From positions 47,639-111,638 of the forward strand of contig CAZWYF010000007.1 of assembly GCA_964637835.1 (NCBI GenBank): a DNA stretch of 64,000 bases, read 5' to 3'. How positions within the stretch are numbered: the first letter of the stretch is position 1; the number at the start of each line of letters is the position of its first letter. Shown here one piece after another: positions 1-12,551 of the stretch. The DNA comes from Glo-17 sp964637835. GTDB taxonomy: Bacteria > Krumholzibacteriota > Krumholzibacteriia > LZORAL124-64-63. A program made the translations under genes and the position numbers. The notes beneath the pieces were generated by a model. It had not been told where the DNA came from. It made no database searches and worked only from the letters and a program-made list of their open reading frames with translations.

Positions 1-1495
1 GAGTTACGACTACGAACTGCTCGCCTCCGGCGGCACCGCGGCCTGGCTCCGGGATCACGGCTTCGCCGTCACGGACGTCGAGACGGTCACCGGCTTCCCC
101 GAGGTGTTCGGCGGGAGGGTCAAGACCCTGCACCCGCTCATCCATGGCGGGATCCTCGGTCCGACCCACGAGGAGTTCGCCGATCCGGGCCTGGCCCCGC
201 TGGGCCTGGCCCCCATCGACGTGGTGGTGGTGAACCTCTACCGCTTCGAGGACGCCCTGGCCAGCGGCGCGTCCCCTGCCGAGCTCGTCGAGCAGATCGA
301 CATCGGCGGGCCGGCCATGCTGCGCGCGGCCGCCAAGAACCATCAGCGCGTCACGCTGCTCACCTCGCCGGAACAGTATGACGAGTTCCTGCACGAGTGC
401 CGCGGCGGCGACGGGGTGCCGTCGGCCGCCTTCCGGCGCCGCTGCGCGCTGGCCGGTCTGCGGCTCACCGCCGCCTACGACGCCGCCATCGCCGCCTGGC
501 TGGCCACGCAGGTCTCCGGCCATGCCGCCGAGGCCGCCGGGGCCGCGGACGTCGCCGAGGCGCCCACGCGGAGGGTCGTCCTGCGCTACGGGGAGAATCC
601 CCATCAGGAGGCCGCCCTCGTGGTCCCCGAGCATCCGGACGGCGCCCTGGCCGGCGTCGGCCTGCAGCAGCACGGCGGCAAGGCCCTCAGCTACAACAAC
701 CTGGTGGACCTGGTGGCCGCCGTGAAGCTGGTCCTGGACACCGACGCGAGCTGCTGCGGCGTGATCAAGCACACCAACCCCTGCGGCTTCGGGCTGGGGG
801 AGCCGGCCGCGGCGCTGGCGAAGGCCCTGATCTGCGACCCCGTCTCGGCCTTCGGCGGCATCGTCGCCTTCAACCGGGAGGTCGACCGGACCTGCGCCGA
901 GGCGCTGGCCGGACGATTCCTGGAAGTGGTGGTGGCGCCTGGCTATTCCGACGACGCCCTCACGCGACTTCTCGAGCGTCGGAACCTCCGCGTCATGACC
1001 TGGGACCCGGCCGTGTTCCCGCCCGCCACCGCCGGCCGCTCCCGCCGGTGGGGTCGTCTGGTGCTGGAGCAGGAGGAGGATCGCGGGTTCCCCGAGCTGG
1101 CGGACTGGCGCGTGGTCGCCGGCGAGGAGCCCGGGCCGGCCACGCGGGACGACCTCGCCCTGGCCTGGACCGCCTGCAAGCATGGCAAGAGCAATGCCAT
1201 CGTCCTTGCCCGCGACGGCGCCACCCTCGGCTGCGGATTCGGCCAGATGAGCCGCGTGGACTCGGTGAAGCTGGCCGTGCGCAAGGCGAACGACCAGGGC
1301 CTGGACCTCGAGGGCTGCGTGGCGGCGAGCGACGGCTTCTTCCCGTTCCCCGACGGCGTGCAGGAGCTGGCCCGCGCCGGCGCCCGCTGGGTGATCGCTC
1401 CCGGCGGCTCCATCCGCGACGAGGAGGTGGCCGCCGCGGCCCGCGAGCTCGGCATCACCCTGATCCTCGCCTCGCGGCGGCACTTCAACCACTGA
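1..1495 (+). CDS. purH: Bifunctional AICAR formyltransferase/IMP cyclohydrolase PurH, 5' truncated
   Basis: PurH makes the last two steps of de novo purine synthesis: formylation of AICAR, then ring closure to IMP. The reading frame is open from base 2, so the start lies upstream of the window. The first visible residues (ELLASGGTAAWL, then GFPEVFGGRVKTLHP) are the MGS-like IMP cyclohydrolase domain. The rest is the AICAR transformylase domain: GGKALSYNNLVDL, KHTNPCG, SAFGGIVAFN, KSNAIVLA, GQMSRVDSVKLA and a terminal APGGSIRD block. It ends 13 bp before guaA, which acts further down the same pathway (XMP to GMP), so the two are probably co-transcribed. Only the first few dozen residues should be missing. 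Identity is certain. Confidence 0.97.
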   Translation, partial: SYDYELLASGGTAAWLRDHGFAVTDVETVTGFPEVFGGRVKTLHPLIHGGILGPTHEEFADPGLAPLGLAPIDVVVVNLYRFEDALASGASPAELVEQIDIGGPAMLRAAAKNHQRVTLLTSPEQYDEFLHECRGGDGVPSAAFRRRCALAGLRLTAAYDAAIAAWLATQVSGHAAEAAGAADVAEAPTRRVVLRYGENPHQEAALVVPEHPDGALAGVGLQQHGGKALSYNNLVDLVAAVKLVLDTDASCCGVIKHTNPCGFGLGEPAAALAKALICDPVSAFGGIVAFNREVDRTCAEALAGRFLEVVVAPGYSDDALTRLLERRNLRVMTWDPAVFPPATAGRSRRWGRLVLEQEEDRGFPELADWRVVAGEEPGPATRDDLALAWTACKHGKSNAIVLARDGATLGCGFGQMSRVDSVKLAVRKANDQGLDLEGCVAASDGFFPFPDGVQELARAGARWVIAPGGSIRDEEVAAAARELGITLILASRRHFNH

Positions 1496-1508
1496 CCAGG
1501 AGGCGGGC

Positions 1509-3062
1509 ATGAGCGCCCCCGGCCACGACCACCCCAAGATCGTCGTCCTGGACTTCGGCTCGCAGGTCAGCCAGCTCATCGCCCGGCGGTTGCGCGAGGT
1601 GGAGGTGTTCAGCGAGTTGCGGCCGTTCACCGCCTGGCGCGAGGTCCTGGACGACCCGCTCTGCGCCGGGATCGTGCTCTCCGGCGGGCCGGCCAGCGTC
1701 AAGGACCCCGGGGCGCCCCACGTGGGCGAGGAGCTGTGGACCGCGGGCAAGCCCCTGCTGGGCATCTGCTATGGCATGCAGCTGATGTGCGAGGCCCTGG
1801 GCGGCGCGCTGGCCCCGGCCGCGAACCGGGAATACGGCCATGCCGAGCTCACGGTGGTGGACCCGGGCGTGTTCTTCGCCGGTCAGCCCGCCACCCAGCC
1901 GGTCTGGATGAGCCATGGCGACCGCGTGGACGCCCTGCCGGCGGGCTTCCGCCCCCTGGCGCGGACCGAGCACATCCCCTTCGCCGCGGCCGCCGATCCG
2001 GGGCGCCGGATGTACGCGGTGCAGTTCCACCCCGAGGTGGCCCACACCGCCAATGGCGTGGCCATGATCGAGAACTTCGCCCGGCGGGTCTGCGGCATCG
2101 AGGATCGCTGGACGGCCGCGGCCTTCGTGGAGGAGGCCGTCGCCGAGATCCGCGCGCAGGTGGGCGACCAGCGCGTCCTCTGCGCCGTCTCCGGCGGGGT
2201 CGACAGCACGGTGATGGCCACCCTGGTGGACCGGGCCATCGGCGACCGGCTGCACGCCGTCTACGTGGACAACGGCGTGATGCGCCTGGACGAGAGCGAC
2301 CAGGTGCAGCGCGACCTCGACGCCTTCCTGCACCAGCCGATCCAGCGGGTCGACGCCGGCGACGTCTTCCTCGAGCGCCTCGCCGGGGTCGCCGATCCCG
2401 AGCAGAAGCGCCGCATCATCGGCGGCACCTTCATCGAGGTCTTCACCGGCGCCACCCGCGACCGGGGTCCGTTCGGTTTCCTGGCCCAGGGCACGCTCTA
2501 TCCCGATCGCATCGAGAGCGTCTCGGTCCACGGCCCGAGCAGCGTCATCAAGACCCACCACAACGTGGGGGGCCTGCCCGCCGAGCTGGGCTTCGATCTG
2601 GTGGAGCCGCTGCGCGACCTCTTCAAGGACGAGGTCCGTCGCGTGGGCCGCGAGCTGGGGATTCCCGGAACCCTGCTCGGTCGTCATCCGTTCCCCGGTC
2701 CGGGCCTGGCGGTGCGCATCCTCGGCGAGGTGACCCGCGATCGGGTTGCGCTGCTGCAGCGGGCGGACCATATCTTCATCGAGGAGCTGCGCCACACCGG
2801 CCAGTACGACGCCATCTGGCAGGCCGGGGCCATCCTGCTGCCGGTGCAGTCGGTGGGCGTCATGGGCGACCAGCGCACCTACGAGAACGCCGTGGCGCTG
2901 CGCGCGGTCACCAGCCTGGACGGCATGACGGCGGACTGGGCGCGGATCCCCACCGAGATCCTCGGCCGGATCTCCAACCGCATCATCAACGAGGTGCCCG
3001 GGGTCAACCGTGTGGTCTACGATATCAGCAGCAAGCCGCCGAGCACCATCGAGTGGGAGTGA
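1509..3062 (+). CDS. guaA: GMP synthase (glutamine-hydrolysing)
   Basis: Converts XMP to GMP with ATP and glutamine; cytosolic. The 517 aa match the usual bacterial length. An N-terminal class I glutamine amidotransferase domain shows LDFGSQ, the nucleophile Cys87 in GICYGMQ, and the His174/Glu176 pair in QFHPEV. The ATP-pyrophosphatase domain has the P-loop SGGVDST at 228-234. The C-terminal dimerisation domain has PFPGPGLAVRI and ends SKPPSTIEWE, the family signature. The ATG sits 5 nt after an AGGAGG box. It follows purH by 13 bp. Its 3' end overlaps the only canonical in-frame start of the next gene. Confidence 0.98.
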   Translation: MSAPGHDHPKIVVLDFGSQVSQLIARRLREVEVFSELRPFTAWREVLDDPLCAGIVLSGGPASVKDPGAPHVGEELWTAGKPLLGICYGMQLMCEALGGALAPAANREYGHAELTVVDPGVFFAGQPATQPVWMSHGDRVDALPAGFRPLARTEHIPFAAAADPGRRMYAVQFHPEVAHTANGVAMIENFARRVCGIEDRWTAAAFVEEAVAEIRAQVGDQRVLCAVSGGVDSTVMATLVDRAIGDRLHAVYVDNGVMRLDESDQVQRDLDAFLHQPIQRVDAGDVFLERLAGVADPEQKRRIIGGTFIEVFTGATRDRGPFGFLAQGTLYPDRIESVSVHGPSSVIKTHHNVGGLPAELGFDLVEPLRDLFKDEVRRVGRELGIPGTLLGRHPFPGPGLAVRILGEVTRDRVALLQRADHIFIEELRHTGQYDAIWQAGAILLPVQSVGVMGDQRTYENAVALRAVTSLDGMTADWARIPTEILGRISNRIINEVPGVNRVVYDISSKPPSTIEWE

Positions 3063-5856
3063 TCCCCGGCGTGGCGGGGCGCCCGCTCGCCCCGCCGCCG
3101 TCGCCCTGCTGCTGGCCGCCCTGCTCGTCTGCCTGGCGGCGCCGGCCCCCGCGAGCCCGCTCGCCGCACCCCGTCCCACCGTCACCGATGCCGCCGCCCT
3201 CGCCGACCTGCGGGCCGCCCGCCGCGCCGCCGTGCGCGCCGGCGCCCTGGCCAAGCGCCAGGGCGGCGCGCCCTTCGGCCTGCTCGTGATCTGCGTGGAC
3301 TTCGCCGACCGCCGCTTCCCTCCGGGCTTCGATCCGGCCGCGGACCTGCGCCTGACCGGCGGCGCGGACGGCACCGGCTCGCTCGCCCACTACGTGAGCG
3401 CCGCCGCCCAGGGCCGCACCGCCCTGGCCATCACCGTGGCGCCGGTGGTCTCGCTCCCGGGCACCCGCCAGGACTACTCCGATCTGGGCTGGCAGGGCTT
3501 CTCGCGCAGCCGCGCCATGGTACGCCTGGCGCTCGAGGGCGCCGCCGCGGCGGGCGCGGGCTTCGCCGCCGCCGACCGCGATGGCGACGGCGAGGTGGAC
3601 GGTGTCCTGCTCCTGCACGCCGGCGCGGGCCTGGAGAACGACCCCGCCGGGCTGATCGTCCCCATGCAGTACTTCCTCGACGAGCCGGTGGTCCACCGGG
3701 GGACGCTGGCGCGCAGCTACGCCATCGCCGCGGCGACCAGCACCCTGGGGATCTGGGCCCACGAGACCGGCCACCTGCTCGGCCTGGAGGACCGTTACGA
3801 TCTCGAGCTGCCGGGCAGCGCGGAGACCGGGCCCCGCGGCGGCCTCGGCCGCTTCAGCCTCATGGCTGCCGGCTGGCAGGGCACGGGCGAGGGCCGCGAT
3901 CCCGCGCTCCCGGACGCCTGGTCGCGCCTGCAACTCGGCTGGGCCGACCTCGACACGGTCCCGCGCCCGGGCGCCGTGGTCCGCCTGCGGGCGGCCGGGC
4001 CGCCCGCAGGCGAGTTCTTCCTGGCCGAACGCCGCGATCCCGTCGCTGCCGCTCCCTATGACGCCGGCCTGCCCGCCGACCGCCTGCTCATCTACCACGT
4101 GGATCCGTCCCTGGCGGCCGGGGAGGCCTCCTCCAGCGGTGGACCCGACCGCCACCTGCAGGTGGAACTGGTGGAGGCCGATGGCGGCCGCGAGATCGCC
4201 CGGGGCGAGAGCCAGGGGGAGCTCGCCGACCTGTTCCCCTCCTTCGGCGCCAGCCAGGGCCTCGACGACCAGACCGTTCCCGACAGCCGCACCTGGACGG
4301 GCGAGCCCACCGGGGTGGACGTGCTGGTGTCCGTCCACGGGGGCGAGGTGACCCTCGACGACCGCGGCCCGCTGCCCTGGGCCGACGTCCGGCTGATGGT
4401 CGAGGCGGACGCCGGCGGGTTCCGCGTCCGGCCCATCGCGCGCCTGCTGCAGGAATCCCCGCGGCCCGATACGCTCACGGTGACCGTCGGCGTGCTGGAC
4501 GCGCGCTGGGGCCGGTTCGAGGGGGGCGACACGCTGTCGGGCCCGCTCCTGCGAGAGGACGACCCCGCCACCTGGGAACACTACCGGGGACCGGCCTGGC
4601 GCTGGCAGCCGGCGGCCGACGTGCCGCCGGACGCGGTCACGCCGTTCGTCACCGGAATCGGCGGCGGCGGCGCCGGGCCGGCGCCGGGCGCCGGACACGC
4701 CGAGGTCGTCTGGGATCCCGACCATGCCGACCTCTCCCTGGCCGGCGAGTGGACCGCGCGCTGGACCGTCACCCGGCCGGGCGGCGCCACCGGGGCCACC
4801 TGGCACCGCTGGCGCGGCGACCACCACGCCGGCCTGCCGGACGCGGACCTCCTCGCGGCCACGGGAGAGTCCCATGTCGAGGCCACCGCCTGGCCGGCGG
4901 TGCGCTATGGCAATGGCGCCCACGCGCGGCTGGAGTCGGGCCCGCTGGGGACGGCGAACCGCTGGGTCGAGGTGGTGCACGCGGTGGATCTCGAGCTGCT
5001 CTTCCCCGGCTCGGCGGCCGATGGCGTCGCGTTCACCTGGGTGCACGCCAGCGGCACCACCGTCGGCGCCGAACCGGTCGATGGCTGGGCCGGCGTCGTG
5101 GACCCGCGCGCCCGGCACCCGCTCGCCGGCCGGCCCACGTTCGCCTGGGCCGATCCCCTGGGTGCCGACGACCGGCCCCTCTGGCACCGCGAGGCGCTGC
5201 CGCTGCCCGACGTGTCGGCGCATGGCCCCGGCCCGTGGCGCCTGCGCGCCGAGCTGGCCGCCAATCCGGTATTCGGAGCGCGAGGCTGGCTGCTCCTGGC
5301 CCCCGCGGCGTACCGTTCGCCGCCGCCGGACAGCGGGTTCTCCGTGACGCTCCACGCGGATCGGCTGACCTGGAGCGCCCCTGGCGTCGCGGGGCTCACC
5401 GGGATCCGGATCGAGCGGAGCGTGGACGGCGGACAGACGTGGCGGACGGCGGCCACGGCCAGCCCCCTCGCCGGAAGCGTGGCCCGCGACTTGCTCGACC
5501 TGCCGGCGGGCCGGCGCGCGCGCCTGCGCGTGGTCGCCGAGGGGCCGGTGACGCTGGTCTCCCGGGTGCTGGTGGTCGCGGCAAGCCCCGAGGTGGTCCT
5601 GGGACCGCCGCGGCCCAACCCGGCCCACGACCAGGTCGGGCTCGCCCTCGACGGTGGCGGGGATCCCGACGCCGAGCTGGCGGTCTTCGATCTCCGCGGC
5701 CGCCGCATCGCGCACTGGACGCCCGGCGGTGGACCGGCCACCATCCTCTGGGACGGAACCGATCACGGGGGCCGCCGCGTGGCGGCCGGGGTCTACGTCT
5801 TCCGCCTCGCCGCGGCCGGCGCGGTCGTCACGCGGAAGGTGACCTGGCTCCCCTGA
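3010..5856 (+). CDS. Secreted M6-family metalloprotease with FlgD-like C-terminal domain
   Basis: Predicted exported zinc protease of the immune-inhibitor-A (M6) type. After an Arg-rich start comes a hydrophobic signal segment (ALLLAALLVCLAAPAPAS, about residues 32-49). The catalytic motif HETGHLLGLED gives zinc ligands His251 and His255 with Glu252 as general base; the DRDGDGEVDGVLLLHAG segment before it is typical of M6 enzymes. The last 85 or so residues have the PNPA...VFDLRGRR...WDGTD..GRRVAAGVYVFRL pattern of FlgD Ig-like tail domains, common on secreted proteins of FCB and related candidate phyla and often linked to surface sorting. The start is uncertain: GTG 3010, inside guaA, is the only canonical start before the signal core. 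The natural substrate cannot be told. Confidence 0.85.
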   Translation: MWSTISAASRRAPSSGSDPRRGGAPARPAAVALLLAALLVCLAAPAPASPLAAPRPTVTDAAALADLRAARRAAVRAGALAKRQGGAPFGLLVICVDFADRRFPPGFDPAADLRLTGGADGTGSLAHYVSAAAQGRTALAITVAPVVSLPGTRQDYSDLGWQGFSRSRAMVRLALEGAAAAGAGFAAADRDGDGEVDGVLLLHAGAGLENDPAGLIVPMQYFLDEPVVHRGTLARSYAIAAATSTLGIWAHETGHLLGLEDRYDLELPGSAETGPRGGLGRFSLMAAGWQGTGEGRDPALPDAWSRLQLGWADLDTVPRPGAVVRLRAAGPPAGEFFLAERRDPVAAAPYDAGLPADRLLIYHVDPSLAAGEASSSGGPDRHLQVELVEADGGREIARGESQGELADLFPSFGASQGLDDQTVPDSRTWTGEPTGVDVLVSVHGGEVTLDDRGPLPWADVRLMVEADAGGFRVRPIARLLQESPRPDTLTVTVGVLDARWGRFEGGDTLSGPLLREDDPATWEHYRGPAWRWQPAADVPPDAVTPFVTGIGGGGAGPAPGAGHAEVVWDPDHADLSLAGEWTARWTVTRPGGATGATWHRWRGDHHAGLPDADLLAATGESHVEATAWPAVRYGNGAHARLESGPLGTANRWVEVVHAVDLELLFPGSAADGVAFTWVHASGTTVGAEPVDGWAGVVDPRARHPLAGRPTFAWADPLGADDRPLWHREALPLPDVSAHGPGPWRLRAELAANPVFGARGWLLLAPAAYRSPPPDSGFSVTLHADRLTWSAPGVAGLTGIRIERSVDGGQTWRTAATASPLAGSVARDLLDLPAGRRARLRVVAEGPVTLVSRVLVVAASPEVVLGPPRPNPAHDQVGLALDGGGDPDAELAVFDLRGRRIAHWTPGGGPATILWDGTDHGGRRVAAGVYVFRLAAAGAVVTRKVTWLP

Positions 5857-5905
5857 CGGATCGCATGACGGATCGCGAGACGAACACCGAGGACGGAGCG
5901 ACGAC

Positions 5906-8206
5906 GTGTTCACGGAGAACCCGACCCCTCATCCCGCCGCGCTGGTCGCGGCCGCATCGCTGACCTTGCTGCTGCTGAGCGGCGGCGTCGGCGCGCAGGC
6001 CGCGGTGCTGCACGACCCCTGGCTGGCCCGCTTCCAGGTGGGCGAGCTGCGCGACCCCGGTGACGTCGCCCTGGACGACGGCGCGCCCGCCGGGCTGCTG
6101 GCGCCGCTCACCGTGGATCCTGGCTGGCGTCGCGGCGCCGACACCTTCTTCGCCGACGGGCAGCTGCCCCGTCACCCCGGGCTGACGGCCTGGCGCCTGG
6201 CCGTGCCCGCGCTCGGCAGCGCCATGGCCGCCGAGCAGGTCCACGCCACCGCGCGAGCCCAGTGGCACGAGCTGAGCGTCCCGGCCGGGGCCGGCGTGGG
6301 GGTGAACACCCCGGTCCGGGAGGGCCCCTGGACCACGGAGATCCACCTGCTGCGCGCCAGCCGGCTCTGGGAGGCGGGCCGCTGGGCCGACGCGGCCCGG
6401 GCCGCCCACGCCATCGTGCAGGCGCGGCGGTCGCTGGACCTGGGATCCGACGCCGCCTTCGTCTGGGCGCTGCGCGCCTGGCACCTCGATCGCCTGGCCG
6501 GCCAGCAGCCGGACGACCGCGCGGTCTGGGCGCGCCTGCTCGACCTGGGCCTCTACGACACCCGCAGCGGCTGGGCCGTGTGGCGGGCCCTGCGCGCGGC
6601 CGCCGAGCGCCCGCCACTGCCCGCGGGCGCCGCCGACCGCGCGACCGCCCGCATGCTCGCCACCAGCGGGGACCTGGGACTGGACGCCGCCCGGTTCCGG
6701 GCCGCCGGCTTCCCCGATCAGGTGGCCGCCGGCCTCGGCGGCCTGCTGCTGCCGCGCGACCAGCTCGCCGCGCATTTCGGGCGCTTTCCCGCGCCGCCGG
6801 ACGATCCGCTCTTCCAGGGCCACTGGCTGCGTGGCCAGCGGCGGCTGGACTCCTCCACCGCGCACCTGGAGCGGCTGGCCGCCCGCGAGGACCTGATCGC
6901 CGGCCATCGCCTCGATCTGTGGCGCCGCGCCAGCGAGCGCCACCTCATCGCCGATCGCTGGGCGCCGGGTCTGCAGGCCCTCGAGCGGGCCCTCGCCCTG
7001 CTCGCGGGGGACATTCCCCGCGGCACCGCCTCCCGGCTGCAGGAGTGGCACGTCCAGGCCCTCGCGCTGGCGGTGCACCGTGGCCGGACCGGCGACGCGG
7101 CCCGGATCGTGGACCTGGCGCTCGCCCACGGCGGGCCGGACGCCCGGATCCGCCTCGAGCGCGAGGCCGACGTCCTGCTCGCCCGGCTGGGCCGGGGTTC
7201 CGGGTCGGCGGCCGCCAGGGATTTCCGGGGGGCCCACGAGGCGCATGTCCGCACGGGCGCGGCGCAGGAACTGGCCTCGCCGCCGCCCCTGGTCCTGCCG
7301 CCGCCGGAGGTCTGGCGCCACCGGCTGTGGGCGCTCTGGGCCGAGTGGGGCCTGGCCCTGCTCGCCGGGGAGGGTCCCGCGGCCGACGCCGACGCTCGCC
7401 GGGCCGGGCTGGAGGCCGTGCGCGGCACGGACGATCCCGCCCAGCGGCACGCCACCGCCTGCGCCCTGGTGGGCCGCGCGCTGCGCGGCGAGGCGGCCGC
7501 GGCGCCGCTGGTGCTCCACGCCATCGAGCGCGACATCGAGCACCTCGCCGGCGGCCTCGCCCTGCCGGCGCCGTCGCCCTTGCCGGATCTCCGCGACCCC
7601 CACCCCTGGGACACGCCCGGCGAGCAGCGCCGTGGCCACGCCCTGCTGGGCGCCGCCCTCGCCCTCGGGGACGACACCGGCCTCATCCACGCCGCCGTCC
7701 GCCTGCCCCAGGCCGGTGTGGACGACCTCACCCGCTGGAGCTTCTGGTACCCCGTGCCCGCGGATCCCGCGCTACGCCGCGCCCTGGCCGAGGCCGACGC
7801 CCCGGCCGACGTGCTGCTGGCCATCGCCCGCAACGAGTCGCTCTTCGAGCCGGCGGTCCGCTCGCGGGCCGGAGCCCTGGGCTACATGCAGATCATGCCC
7901 TTCCACTACCAGGATCCCGCCGGTCCGCCCGGCCCCGGACACTGGAGCCATCCGGCCACCAGCATCCGCGCCGGCGGGCGCATCCTCGCCGGGGAGATCC
8001 GCCGCTTCGGCGGCGACCCCTACCGGGCCGTGGCGGCCTACAACGCCGGCAGTGGCGCGGTGCAGCGGTGGGACCGCCAGCTCGGCGGCTCGCCGGACCG
8101 CGCCGTCTTCTGGGCCTGGATCGGCTATCCCGAGACTCGCGGCTACACCCTGCGGGTCCTGCGCGACCGTCGCATCTACCGCGAGCTGCTGGGCGCCACG
8201 CCATGA
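5906..8206 (+). CDS. Lytic murein transglycosylase (SLT family)
   Basis: Predicted periplasmic enzyme that cleaves peptidoglycan glycan strands to 1,6-anhydro-MurNAc ends. GTG start with GGAG 7 nt upstream and a signal peptide (hydrophobic stretch AALVAAASLTLLLLSGG). Residues about 50-600 look like a long helical repeat region, as in the superhelical part of Slt70. The C-terminal catalytic domain shows ARNESLF with catalytic Glu644, then GYMQIMP and AYNAGSGAV, the three classic SLT motifs. At 766 aa it is longer than E. coli Slt70. The stop overlaps the next start (ATGA). The specific Slt subfamily is not resolved. Confidence 0.92.
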   Translation: MFTENPTPHPAALVAAASLTLLLLSGGVGAQAAVLHDPWLARFQVGELRDPGDVALDDGAPAGLLAPLTVDPGWRRGADTFFADGQLPRHPGLTAWRLAVPALGSAMAAEQVHATARAQWHELSVPAGAGVGVNTPVREGPWTTEIHLLRASRLWEAGRWADAARAAHAIVQARRSLDLGSDAAFVWALRAWHLDRLAGQQPDDRAVWARLLDLGLYDTRSGWAVWRALRAAAERPPLPAGAADRATARMLATSGDLGLDAARFRAAGFPDQVAAGLGGLLLPRDQLAAHFGRFPAPPDDPLFQGHWLRGQRRLDSSTAHLERLAAREDLIAGHRLDLWRRASERHLIADRWAPGLQALERALALLAGDIPRGTASRLQEWHVQALALAVHRGRTGDAARIVDLALAHGGPDARIRLEREADVLLARLGRGSGSAAARDFRGAHEAHVRTGAAQELASPPPLVLPPPEVWRHRLWALWAEWGLALLAGEGPAADADARRAGLEAVRGTDDPAQRHATACALVGRALRGEAAAAPLVLHAIERDIEHLAGGLALPAPSPLPDLRDPHPWDTPGEQRRGHALLGAALALGDDTGLIHAAVRLPQAGVDDLTRWSFWYPVPADPALRRALAEADAPADVLLAIARNESLFEPAVRSRAGALGYMQIMPFHYQDPAGPPGPGHWSHPATSIRAGGRILAGEIRRFGGDPYRAVAAYNAGSGAVQRWDRQLGGSPDRAVFWAWIGYPETRGYTLRVLRDRRIYRELLGATP

Positions 8207-8799
8207 TCGGGGGGGCGCAGGACGGGCCCGCGGCCCAGCAACCCCTGCGCAACGCCATCCACGTGGCCACGGCCCTGGCCGCCGGCTGGGTGCTCCTGGT
8301 GCCGCGGCCCTGGGACCTGGCCGGCATCGCGGCCGTGCTGGTGGTCGTGGCCGCTGGCGACATCGGGCGCCTCCACGGCGGATTCCGATGCTGGCTGGAG
8401 GGCGTGCTGCCCGGTGTCTTCCGCTCCACCGAACTGCCCGGCGTCTCGGGAGGGACGCTGCTGCTGGTGGGGGACCTGCTCGCCGCCGTCCTCTTCTCGC
8501 CGGTCGCGGCGGCCGGCGGCATCGTCGCCCTGGCGGTGGGCGATCCGGCTGCCGCCGTGGCGGGCCGCTGGTACGGGGCCCGGCGCGGCCTCGCCGGGCA
8601 GAAGACCTGGTTCGGCTCGGTGGCCTGCTTCCTGGCCGCCCTGCCGTTCATCTGGCTGATCCCCGGCCTCGGCCTGCCCGCGGCGACCGCGGGGGCGGCC
8701 ATGGCCGCCCTGGTGGAGCGCCGGGCCGGTCGCCTGGACAACCTGTTGCTGCCGGTGGCGGTGGCCATGCTCCTGGGCCTCTGGGCGCCGCGCGGCTGA
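8203..8799 (+). CDS. Diacylglycerol/polyprenol kinase family membrane protein (SEC59/DGK1-like)
   Basis: A 198-aa integral membrane protein with about six hydrophobic segments. The segment ALAVGDPAAAVAGRWYG followed by GQKTWFGSVACFLAAL matches the conserved core of CTP-dependent dolichol, phytol and diacylglycerol kinases. Family members phosphorylate lipid alcohols; the substrate here cannot be read from sequence. The ATG overlaps the transglycosylase stop by ATGA, so the two are translationally coupled, which hints at a link to undecaprenyl or diacylglycerol recycling during envelope synthesis (inference). A cytidylyltransferase-like protein is the main alternative. Confidence 0.75.
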   Translation: MIGGAQDGPAAQQPLRNAIHVATALAAGWVLLVPRPWDLAGIAAVLVVVAAGDIGRLHGGFRCWLEGVLPGVFRSTELPGVSGGTLLLVGDLLAAVLFSPVAAAGGIVALAVGDPAAAVAGRWYGARRGLAGQKTWFGSVACFLAALPFIWLIPGLGLPAATAGAAMAALVERRAGRLDNLLLPVAVAMLLGLWAPRG

Positions 8800-8832
8800 C
8801 CGCTGGCCGGGAACCTGGCCCCGGGCGTCCGG

Positions 8833-8861
8833 TTGACACCCCAGCAGCCCCCCTGTAGTTT
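8833..8861 (+). promoter_or_regulatory. Promoter of secA
   Basis: Perfect -35 TTGACA (8833-8838), 17-bp spacer, -10 TAGTTT (8856-8861). It lies in the gap between the kinase-like gene and secA, giving a leader of about 50 nt. Confidence 0.75.
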
Positions 8862-8916
8862 CCCCGGCGGCCGCCGTCCGGCGGTGTTTCCGCTTGACCT
8901 CAAAGGAGTCACGTCC

Positions 8917-11943
<3,027 letters not shown>

Positions 11944-11956
11944 TCGCGACCCCGGC

Positions 11957-11985
11957 TTGCCAGCCCCCGGCGCCCATGATAGGTT
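11957..11985 (+). promoter_or_regulatory. Promoter of the smg-topA-hslU operon
   Basis: TTGCCA (11957-11962), 17-bp spacer, TAGGTT (11980-11985), 34 nt before the ATG of the DUF494 gene. It is the only good promoter seen before the six-gene run ending at hslU. Confidence 0.55.
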
Positions 11986-12019
11986 GGCGCCGCCGTCGGA
12001 ACCCGCTGCGAAGGGCGAC

Positions 12020-12499
12020 ATGGAGCACCTGCGACACCGACTCCGCGACCTGCTGCTGCTGCTGATCGAGTCCCTGGTCGATGAAGAGGACCAGGCCGGG
12101 ACCGGTGGTCTGGAGCTGCGCGCCCTGCTCTCGGCGGCCGGTCTGGCGGACGAGGATCTCCACGATCTGCTGGCCTGGGTGGAGGATCCGGCCGGCGGCG
12201 ACGGCCTGCCCGACGACGCCTGGCTCACCGCCCGGCGCTATGGGCGGGCGAGCGGCGGGGCCCTGCGCCTGATGGGCCAGCGCGAGGACGAGCTGCTGAC
12301 CGTGGGCGCGTTCGACTACCTGTTGCGGCTCGTGCGGACCGGCCAGATCACCGCCGAGCAGATGGAGTCGCTGATCCAGTTCGCGCAGCTCGTCCCCGAC
12401 GGTCCGCTGACCGAGGGGGAGCTGACCCCGTTGCTCGACCGCGTGGTCTTCGCCGATCGCCCGGGCGAGGCGGCCGTCGGCCCCGAGCGCACCCACTGA
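12020..12499 (+). CDS. smg: DUF494/Smg family protein
   Basis: A 159-aa soluble protein of unknown biochemical role. It has the DUF494 pattern: an N-terminal LLLLLIESLVDEE helix, an ELRALLSAAGLADEDLHDLL segment like the E. coli Smg [23 protein letters not shown] region, and a C-terminal EQMESLIQFAQL..LT..EL..LLDRVVF block. In many genomes this family sits next to topA or dprA, as here with topA 52 bp downstream, which supports the call. The ATG is the first that keeps the conserved N-terminal helix; the upstream site AAGGGCG is weak. Function is not inferred. Confidence 0.8.
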   Translation: MEHLRHRLRDLLLLLIESLVDEEDQAGTGGLELRALLSAAGLADEDLHDLLAWVEDPAGGDGLPDDAWLTARRYGRASGGALRLMGQREDELLTVGAFDYLLRLVRTGQITAEQMESLIQFAQLVPDGPLTEGELTPLLDRVVFADRPGEAAVGPERTH

Positions 12500-12551
12500 T
12501 CCGGAATCCCGGCCCCGCGTGGGCTCATGGTCGCTGCGAAAGGCGAGGTCG

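Noticed and set aside
3059..3160. GTG 3059 as the start of the M6 protease
   Set aside because: It is in a different frame from the protease and would need a frameshift; left as an open question in the findings.
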